DNA of 14,111 bases from Patescibacteria group bacterium (GTDB taxonomy: Bacteria; Patescibacteriota; Kazan-3B-28; UBA10110): contig DQGN01000041.1 in NCBI GenBank assembly GCA_003524745.1, forward strand, positions 645-14,755. The letters are read 5' to 3'. The position numbers were made by a program, and so were the translations under genes. The notes under the pieces were generated by a model that searched no databases, was not told the DNA's origin, and saw only the letters and a list, made by a program, of their open reading frames with translations. Positions 6,946-12,513 of the stretch are shown piece after piece; within the stretch, counting starts at the first letter, position 1; each line of letters starts with the position of its first letter.

Positions 6946-7170
6946 TTCTCCTCCCCTTAATCAGGAGAGAAATCTTATTGGTTCCTCTTATTTCCTCCCC
7001 TTAATAAAGGGGAGGCGAGGTGGGGATGTGTTTTGATTCCTCCCCTGCAAAGGGGAGGCTAGGTGTAGCTTCTATATGGAAGCAGAGACTAGAGGGGATT
7101 GTTTAATTTATACTCCCTCCCCTCCTAACCTCCCTGCCTACCGGCAGGCAGGCCCTCTGGCAGGGGAGGA
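6946..7170. repeat. C/G-rich palindromic intergenic repeat block, copy 2
   Basis: The 470-bp gap between udk and rnpB has no gene. It holds a perfect 9-bp hairpin CCTCCCCTT/AAGGGGAGG (6994-7015), a perfect 8-bp hairpin CCTCCCCT/AGGGGAGG (7039-7058) and, at 7092-7168, a second copy of the element seen at 3901-4004, including CCTGCC TACC GGCAGG CAGG. These look like copies of a short genome-wide repeat family. The minus-strand open frame at 7103-7306 is repeat- and rnpB-derived and is not called. Confidence 0.75.
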
Positions 7171-7300
7171 ATTTGCCTGCTCTGCTTTCCCAGCTTGATA
7201 CTGCTTCCTCGTTTTGGTTGATACTTGATTTTTTAGCACATTTTGATAGGATAATTAAGCTGTCTGTTAGTGGGTAATCGCCCCTCACTTTCTGGGCTCT

Positions 7301-7564
7301 ATGCATTATGTTTATCTTATACGTAGCTTGAAGGACAGTAGCCTATACATAGGTTCTACTAGCGATCTACGCCAGAGATTCAAAGAACATAATGCATTGC
7401 AATCTCGATCAACCAAGGGACATGCGCCATTCGAGCTTATATATTACGAAGCATATAAGGCGAAACGCGATGCCCTGAAACGTGAGATTCAATTGAAGCG
7501 ATTTGGTCAAGGTTTTCAGCATTTGAAAAATAGGTTAAGCGTGAGCCTTGAACCCAGAAAGTGA
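7301..7564 (+). CDS. GIY-YIG endonuclease-like protein nested in the P3 loop of rnpB
   Basis: This encodes 87 residues of the stand-alone GIY-YIG (UvrC-N-like, small excinuclease-type) family. YVYLIRS (3-9) and YIGSTSDLRQR (16-26) are the paired motifs that name the fold; H30, E50 (YYEAY) and the KREIQLKRFG segment (60-69) complete the usual conserved set, so the nuclease core looks intact. The start is four nucleotides after the 5' strand of the P3 helix, and the last codons (P-R-K-stop) are the 3' strand of that helix. No Shine-Dalgarno is visible and translation from the rnpB transcript is uncertain. Relatives are DNA nucleases, some of them homing enzymes; others have unknown roles. That this one mediated its own insertion into rnpB is inference. 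There is no room for a group I intron around it. Confidence 0.9.
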   Translation: MHYVYLIRSLKDSSLYIGSTSDLRQRFKEHNALQSRSTKGHAPFELIYYEAYKAKRDALKREIQLKRFGQGFQHLKNRLSVSLEPRK

Positions 7565-7947
7565 GGGGAGGAAAGTCCGAGCACCACTCTTAGTTCGAAC
7601 AGTTCCTAACAGGAACCAAGAGTAATCTTAGGGAAAGTGCCACAGAGACAATACTAACCATGATAAGGTAACCCTTCGGCTGATTTGCTTTGCAAATTTG
7701 CTCAGGGTGACCACTTCGTGGCCAAAGGTGAAAAGTTATAAGAAGTGATATGCGGAGAGTTAGGCCAAACCTGATAATCCGCGCTTGCTACTTGTAAGGC
7801 CTCCGCGTGAGCGGAGTGTCCCGGTAAACCCTGTTCGGTGCAAGTTGGGTGGGTCAGGATCTATCAATATTTTGAGCTAAGAATAGATAGATTCGGATCC
7901 CAACGCATGAATCAGTTGGCAACAACTGATCTAGATAGATGATTGCC

Positions 7948-8052
7948 CCCCTCACTAATTTCCGTGCGGAATAATTAACAGGTTTGTAGTCCATGTATAG
8001 ATTTATGAGCTACAGATAAAAATAGATATTGCGCATAGAAATTAGTGAGGGG
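7948..8052 (+). other. Enlarged P19 arm of RNase P RNA
   Basis: Between the P2 3' strand and the conserved ACAGAACTCGG block lies a long hairpin. CCCCTCACTAATTT (7948-7961) pairs perfectly with 8039-8052, and pairing continues to 7968/8032 with one mismatch, about 20-21 bp in all. The terminal part (7969-8031) has a weaker TGTAG/CTACA stem. P19 occupies this position in other bacteria but is typically 30-40 nt. The basal 9 nt of both arms are the same as those of P3 (CCCCTCACT and AGTGAGGGG). Confidence 0.8.
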
Positions 8053-8085
8053 ACAGAACTCGGCTTATAGCTGACAGACAGCATT

Positions 8086-8116
8086 AAAAATCTCCTTTTG
8101 AAACAGGGGATTTTTT
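8086..8116 (+). terminator. Intrinsic terminator of rnpB
   Basis: AAAAATCTCC (8086-8095), a 10-nt loop and GGGGATTTTT (8106-8115, one G-T pair) make a 10-bp stem ending in T residues, three nucleotides after the P1 3' strand. Confidence 0.85.
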
Positions 8117-8129
8117 GGAGGTTTTCAGA

Positions 8130-8135
8130 TATAAT
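8130..8135 (+). promoter_or_regulatory. -10 box upstream of the glycan operon
   Basis: A perfect TATAAT lies 28 bp before the ATG at 8164 and just after the rnpB terminator, the right place for the operon promoter. No good -35 hexamer is found at 16-18 bp, so this may be a weak or activator-dependent promoter. Confidence 0.45.
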
Positions 8136-8163
8136 AGGGGAGAACTAAACCTACATTCTCCTT

Positions 8164-9576
8164 ATGAAAAGATCTCGCCTTGTATTCACTTTTTTGCCGG
8201 TACCGATTGATTGGTTGATGATTTGGGGGGCCTTCTTGTTGGCTTATTGGGTCAGAGCGCAGCAGTGGTTTGGTGCTCCCGCTGTCACCTATATGCTGCC
8301 TTGGGAGGAATATCTTAGACTAACCAGTCTCATCGCTACTGCTTGGGTAGTAATTTTTGCTACCACAGGTATCTATCATCGCCAAGCTAATGATAAGTTG
8401 GGTAGTTTGTTGTATCAAATTTTTGCGGGAGTTTCCATTAGTTTAGCTTTATTTATCATCGTTTTATTTGGCCTCAAAGAGACCTTCTTTTCCCGATTGA
8501 TTGCCGCTTATGCTTGGGGTTTTGGTATTATATTTGTTTTTCTGGGCAGATTATTGTGGGCAGCCGGGCAACGCCTTTTGTCCAAACTCGGCTATCAACA
8601 AGAACATTTAGTGGTTGTCGGAGACGGTGCTTTATCCGCCGAATTAGCTGACCATTATAAAAAACAATTAGCAGTAGTGAAAATAATTGATCCGGCAGCT
8701 TTATTGGAAACCAACGATCCGGGTGCGTTAATTAATGCAGAGCAAACCGACCAAATTATTTTTACCGGTGATAATGCCACTCACAATGGCTTAGAGTTGC
8801 AATTGATAGAATTTTGTGAGCAGCACGGTATTCGGTTTAAGTATGTTCCGTCCAAGGTTCAATTGAGGTCGTTAAATCTATTTAGCGAGGTCATTAATGG
8901 ACATCCTTTGTTGGAAATCAAACCAACAGCCTTAGACGGATGGGGAAGAATCATGAAACGTCTGTTTGACTTTTTATCCGCTGCAGTAGCGATTATTTTA
9001 TTGTCTCCGGTAATGATCATTATTGCCATACTAATTAAATTAGACTCGGCGGGGGCGGCTCTGTATGTCCAGAAGCGACCGGGGCAGTTTGGCAAAGAAT
9101 TCAATTTTTATAAATTTCGATCAATGTATACCCATCTTTCTACTGGGGAAAAATACGGGGGCACGGAAGCAGAACAGTTATTGGATGAATTGCGCCAACA
9201 TAACAATGAAGCGACGGGGCCGTTATTTAAAATGAAGAACGATCCTCGGATTACTAAAATAGGTAAATGGTTGCGCAAGACCAGTTTGGATGAATTACCT
9301 CAATTGTTTAATGTTTTAGACGGGGATATGAGCATAGTCGGTCCGCGGCCTCCTTTGGTGAATGAATATGCCCAATACAATAAAGAACAAAACCGGCGCA
9401 TGTTGGTCAAACCAGGCATCACCGGTTTATGGCAAGCTTCTGGCAGATCGGATTCATCATTCGAAGAATATATTAAATTAGATTTGTATTATATTGAGCA
9501 CTGGTCGCTTTGGTTAGACATTCAGATTATTTTAAAAACGATTTGGGCGGTGTTTACTCGTAAAGGTGCTTATTAG
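8164..9576 (+). CDS. Polyprenyl-phosphate sugar-1-phosphate transferase (WbaP/WcaJ-type)
   Basis: This encodes 470 residues. It likely transfers a sugar 1-phosphate from a nucleotide sugar to undecaprenyl phosphate, the first step of a surface polysaccharide or glycan. The N-terminal half has about four membrane segments (near 12-30, 50-70, 85-105, 112-135), then a Rossmann-like domain opening HLVVVGDG (about 148-155). The catalytic sugar-transferase domain begins MKRLFDFLSAAVA at 264 with a re-entrant helix, then QKRPGQFGKEFNFYKFRSM (303-321), the catalytic Asp-Glu pair D376-E377 in SLDELPQLFN, GPRP (393-396) and KPGITGLWQASGR. All are intact and the length is normal for large-topology members. 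The sugar cannot be read from sequence. It is the first gene of the glycan operon. Confidence 0.95.
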   Translation: MKRSRLVFTFLPVPIDWLMIWGAFLLAYWVRAQQWFGAPAVTYMLPWEEYLRLTSLIATAWVVIFATTGIYHRQANDKLGSLLYQIFAGVSISLALFIIVLFGLKETFFSRLIAAYAWGFGIIFVFLGRLLWAAGQRLLSKLGYQQEHLVVVGDGALSAELADHYKKQLAVVKIIDPAALLETNDPGALINAEQTDQIIFTGDNATHNGLELQLIEFCEQHGIRFKYVPSKVQLRSLNLFSEVINGHPLLEIKPTALDGWGRIMKRLFDFLSAAVAIILLSPVMIIIAILIKLDSAGAALYVQKRPGQFGKEFNFYKFRSMYTHLSTGEKYGGTEAEQLLDELRQHNNEATGPLFKMKNDPRITKIGKWLRKTSLDELPQLFNVLDGDMSIVGPRPPLVNEYAQYNKEQNRRMLVKPGITGLWQASGRSDSSFEEYIKLDLYYIEHWSLWLDIQIILKTIWAVFTRKGAY

Positions 9577-9586
9577 AATTTTTAGT

Positions 9587-9652
9587 GTCATTCCGGACTT
9601 GATCCGGAATCTACAGAAATAAAAACAGATCCTGAATCAAGTTCAGGATGAC
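9587..9652. repeat. Inverted pair of REP-like palindromes
   Basis: Two 26-bp relatives, 9587-9612 and 9627-9652, face each other 14 bp apart. Each is itself a perfect 8-bp hairpin: ATTCCGGA/TCCGGAAT and ATCCTGAA/TTCAGGAT. They belong to the GTCATYCTGAACTTG family also present at 3007, 3211 and 3233. The second one ends directly at the Shine-Dalgarno GGAG (9653-9656) of the next gene and could affect its translation or transcript stability. Confidence 0.75.
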
Positions 9653-9662
9653 GGAGTGACGG

Positions 9663-10790
9663 ATGAAGAATATAGAAGAATTAAAAATAGCGATTGTGGC
9701 GGACTGGCTGGCGAGTCGAGGCGGGGCCGAACGGGTAGTATTAGCTCTCTCAGAGATTTTCCCGCAAGCCAATATTTTTACTTCGGTATATAAACCGGAG
9801 CTGTTTCCTGAATTGGCGCGGCGCAAAGTTATTACGAGTTTTTTGCAAACTATGCCGTTGGGTAAAAAGCACCAACTGTGGCCCACGCTGCGGCCGCTGG
9901 CCTTCGAACTCCTTAATTTAGATGATTACGATATTGTAATTAGCAGCGCCAGCGCAGAAGCGAAAGGCGTGTTGACCAAACCGGAGACACTACATGTTTG
10001 TTATTGCCACACCCCCACCCGGTATTATTGGAGTCATTACCATTATTATTTACAACATCCTGAATTTGGTTGGCTTAACCCTGCGGTGCGCTTCGTGATC
10101 CCTAATTTAATTCATAAGTTAAGATTATGGGATCGGGTAGCGGCCGATCGGGTAGATGTTTTTTTAGCTAATTCTCGCACTACTCAATCTCGGATCAAGA
10201 AATATTATGAACGGGAATCGACCGTCATCCACCCCCCGGTGGATACTGCGAGGTTCTCTATTGCGGAAGATATCGAAGATTATTATTTAATAGTGGGGCG
10301 CCAAACAGCTTATAAACGCACAGATTTGGCTATTGCAGCCTTTAATAGTTTGAAATTACCGTTAAAAGTTATCGGGACTGGTCCTGCCTTAAAGCAATGG
10401 ATGTTAGAAGCAAAAAACAATATTTCTTTTTTGGGCAGGTTATCCGATGCCGAAGTCGCGCATTATTTATCTCATTGCCGCGCCTTAATTATGCCCCAAG
10501 AAGAAGATGCTGGTATCGTGCCCTTGGAAGCTTCCGCTAGCGGTCGGCCGGTAGTGGCTTACCGGGGCGGGGGCGCATTAGATACCATTATCGACGGGAA
10601 AACAGGAATTTTCTTTGATCAACAAACACCAGCAGCTTTGGCCGAAGCAGTCATCAAATCGCAAGCGGTGGCCTGGCAACCAGAAATAATTCGGCAACAT
10701 GCCAAGAAATTTGACAAGGCTAATTTTCAAAACAAAATCAAAGAATTTATCGATAAAAGTTATCAAGACCATCTAACATTAATGTCTTAA
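9663..10790 (+). CDS. Glycosyltransferase, GT4 family
   Basis: This encodes 375 residues with GT-B fold. It presumably adds a sugar from a nucleotide-sugar donor to the lipid-linked glycan at the cytoplasmic face. The N-terminal domain begins KIAIVADWLASRGGAERVV with the usual glycine-rich acceptor loop; HVCYCHTPTRYYW and LANSRTTQSRIKKYY follow. The donor domain has GRQTAYKRTDLAI (212-224, with R213 and K218 near the diphosphate) and the E-x7-E motif E281-E289 in EDAGIVPLEASASGRPVVAY. No membrane segment is seen. The start has GGAG at 9653-9656 with a 6-nt spacer. Acceptor and sugar are unknown. Two nucleotides separate it from the next gene, so the two are co-transcribed. Confidence 0.95.
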   Translation: MKNIEELKIAIVADWLASRGGAERVVLALSEIFPQANIFTSVYKPELFPELARRKVITSFLQTMPLGKKHQLWPTLRPLAFELLNLDDYDIVISSASAEAKGVLTKPETLHVCYCHTPTRYYWSHYHYYLQHPEFGWLNPAVRFVIPNLIHKLRLWDRVAADRVDVFLANSRTTQSRIKKYYERESTVIHPPVDTARFSIAEDIEDYYLIVGRQTAYKRTDLAIAAFNSLKLPLKVIGTGPALKQWMLEAKNNISFLGRLSDAEVAHYLSHCRALIMPQEEDAGIVPLEASASGRPVVAYRGGGALDTIIDGKTGIFFDQQTPAALAEAVIKSQAVAWQPEIIRQHAKKFDKANFQNKIKEFIDKSYQDHLTLMS

Positions 10791-10792
10791 TT

Positions 10793-11350
10793 ATGAAAAT
10801 ATTATCCCGTTATTATTATTGGCTTTGGTTAATTGTTTTTCCTTTGATTATTGCTGGTGGCGCTTATTATATGACTCAGCCCAAAACGGTGATGTTCGGC
10901 AGTAAAATTGTTTACACCGTACTGCCTCGAGTAGTCGATCCAGCAACCAATGGGAGTTACGAGGATTTACAGGCAAGCAATTTGTTTATTGATGTGATTA
11001 AATCTTGGGTTAGAAGCGATAATTTGCAGAATGAATTGCGGACCGATTTCCCCGATATTATAAGCAGCCAATTTCTTTCCTTGTCGATGCAGACTTTTTC
11101 GATGGCGGTAGTAGCGCCCTCGGCCGATCTGGCTCTGGCGGCTAACAACCGCTGGCGCGACTTAATTTATCGGGAAGTGGGCCAGCACGCGCAAAAGGCC
11201 GGGAAAACCGGCGGGTATGTGATTTATAATTTTGATCCCACTAATTATTCGGTTGTGCCGGTGGCTTTAGCGAACGCTGGTCTGGGAGCTCTTGTCGGAG
11301 TCATTTTAGGCGGCTTCGTGATCCTATGGGATAAATATTGGCGCGCATGA
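10793..11350 (+). CDS. Small Wzz-like (chain-length determinant type) membrane protein
   Basis: This encodes 185 residues with two membrane helices, near the N-terminus (about 9-27) and C-terminus (about 156-179), and an extracytoplasmic domain between them, the topology of Wzz/polysaccharide co-polymerase proteins. KILSRYYYWLWLIVFPLIIAGGAYY is followed by a beta-type segment, and the C-terminal helix ends with basic WDKYWRA. It is much shorter than typical Wzz proteins (about 300-350), lacking the long coiled-coil part, and has no cytoplasmic tyrosine-kinase domain. The position between two glycosyltransferases supports a role in polymer length or export. It starts 2 nt after the previous stop and overlaps the next gene by ATGA, so translation is probably coupled. 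Confidence 0.75.
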   Translation: MKILSRYYYWLWLIVFPLIIAGGAYYMTQPKTVMFGSKIVYTVLPRVVDPATNGSYEDLQASNLFIDVIKSWVRSDNLQNELRTDFPDIISSQFLSLSMQTFSMAVVAPSADLALAANNRWRDLIYREVGQHAQKAGKTGGYVIYNFDPTNYSVVPVALANAGLGALVGVILGGFVILWDKYWRA

Positions 11351-12513
11351 GAATCGGAGTAGATATCAGGGGGTTGTTGACAGGTAAGTGGAGCGGGGTC
11401 GAACAGTATACCTCGAAAGTATTAGAACAATTGTTACGATTGGACCAAACCAATACTTTTGTATTATTTTATGTATCTTATCGAGATTTAGATAAAAAAT
11501 TAGCGGAGCTTATTGCCGCAGCGCCATGGTTGCGCCAGAAGAATGTAGAAATTCGCAAATTAAAATGGGTTAATTTTCCTTTGTTGTTGCATGCGTTGTG
11601 GAAGCCTCTCGATTGGCCTAAGGCGGATCTTATTTGCGGAGGGTTGGGGGTAATGTGGCAACCAAGCCCGCGCATACTACCAGTAAGTCGGCGGTGTCGA
11701 CAGATCATTACTTTCCATGATTTGGTGTTTGAATTATTTCCCCAGTTTTATACTTGGAAATCACGGTTATGGCAATGGCAGATGAGTTATCCTTATCTAT
11801 CCAGAACAGCCGATCAACTGATCGCTGTTTCCCGCAGCACCAAACATGATTTAGAAAAAATCTACCGAGTTGATCCTGTCAAAATCCAGGTTATTTACGA
11901 AGGAATCGAACCAAGTTATTTTATTCCGGTAGGAGAGCTGGCTATTCTCGCCTTGAAAGAAAAATTTAATATCCCGGGAAGATACTTATATTACATCGGT
12001 AGTTTAGAACCGCGCAAAAATGTGGTGGCAATAGTGAGGACATTGGCTTATCTCAAAACGCAAAATGTTAATATGAAGTTGGTGATATCAGGCGCAAAAA
12101 GTTGGTTGGAAGAACCAGTTTTTGCTGAAATTGAAAAGTTAAATTTGCAGCAGGAGGTCATTTTTACCGGGCCGGTAACCGAATCAGACAAAATCGCTTG
12201 GTTGCAAGGCGCTGCCATCTTTGTCTTCCCTTCTTTGTACGAAGGGTTTGGCTTGCCGGTATTAGAAGCTTTTGCAGCGGGCTGCCCGGTCGTGACGAGT
12301 AATGTTTCGTCATTGCCAGAAGTGGCAGGGGAGGCAGCTCTGTTGGTCGATCCGAACGACCAAACGGTAATCAATGAGGCGGTTTATCAACTTTGTGCGG
12401 ACAAAAATATGGCGGACGAATTAATTAAACAGGGGAGAGAGAGGGCCAAACAATTTACTTGGGAAAAAACTGCAAAGGAAACATTAAATATTTTATTGCA
12501 TGGGGGAAAATAA
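11347..12513 (+). CDS. Glycosyltransferase, GT4 family
   Basis: This encodes 388 residues from ATG 11347, which overlaps the preceding stop as ATGA, the classic sign of translational coupling. A TTG at 11338 extends the frame by three codons but is less likely. [22 protein letters not shown] is the typical N-terminus of mannosyltransferase-like GT4 enzymes, followed by [12 protein letters not shown] and [16 protein letters not shown]. The donor domain holds [11 protein letters not shown] (G218, R223, K224) and E299-x7-E307 in [19 protein letters not shown]. The protein is cytoplasmic or peripheral, with no membrane segment. The donor sugar is not determinable. It overlaps the DUF4012 gene by 14 nt. 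Confidence 0.95.
   Translation: MRIGVDIRGLLTGKWSGVEQYTSKVLEQLLRLDQTNTFVLFYVSYRDLDKKLAELIAAAPWLRQKNVEIRKLKWVNFPLLLHALWKPLDWPKADLICGGLGVMWQPSPRILPVSRRCRQIITFHDLVFELFPQFYTWKSRLWQWQMSYPYLSRTADQLIAVSRSTKHDLEKIYRVDPVKIQVIYEGIEPSYFIPVGELAILALKEKFNIPGRYLYYIGSLEPRKNVVAIVRTLAYLKTQNVNMKLVISGAKSWLEEPVFAEIEKLNLQQEVIFTGPVTESDKIAWLQGAAIFVFPSLYEGFGLPVLEAFAAGCPVVTSNVSSLPEVAGEAALLVDPNDQTVINEAVYQLCADKNMADELIKQGRERAKQFTWEKTAKETLNILLHGGK

Larger units (their letters stand above)
7259..8082 (+). ncRNA. rnpB: RNase P RNA with an ORF inserted in P3 and an enlarged P19
   Basis: This is the catalytic RNA that removes 5' leaders from pre-tRNAs. Helices found by eye: P1 GCTGTCTGTTAG (7259-7270) with CTGACAGACAGC (8071-8082), 12 bp; P2 GGGTAATC (7272-7279) with GATTGCCC (7941-7948); P3 7281-7296 with 7553-7568, 16 bp perfect; P4 core CCGAG (7577-7581) with CTCGG (8059-8063); P18 ATCAGTTG-GCAA-CAACTGAT (7911-7930) with a GNRA loop; P19 7949-7968 with 8032-8051. 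Conserved blocks GAGGAAAGTCC (7568-7578), CACAGAGACA (7641-7650) and ACAGAACTCGGCTTA (8053-8067) match the bacterial consensus. Length is about 824 nt against the usual 350-400; the P3 loop insert takes 256 nt and the P19 arm about 105. A possible promoter is TTGATT (7225-7230) with GATAAT (7250-7255), but the gap is 19 bp. An intrinsic terminator follows. Confidence 0.96.

Noticed and set aside
7103..7306. Minus-strand open frame of 67 codons
   Set aside because: It covers repeats and the 5' part of rnpB in antisense and shows no recognisable protein features.
7297..7552. Group I or group II intron carrying the GIY-YIG ORF
   Set aside because: The ORF fills the insert: 4 nt before the start and none after the stop outside the stem, leaving no room for an intron core.
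11338..11346. TTG start for the second GT4 gene
   Set aside because: The ATG at 11347 gives the family-typical N-terminus and an ATGA overlap with the upstream stop.
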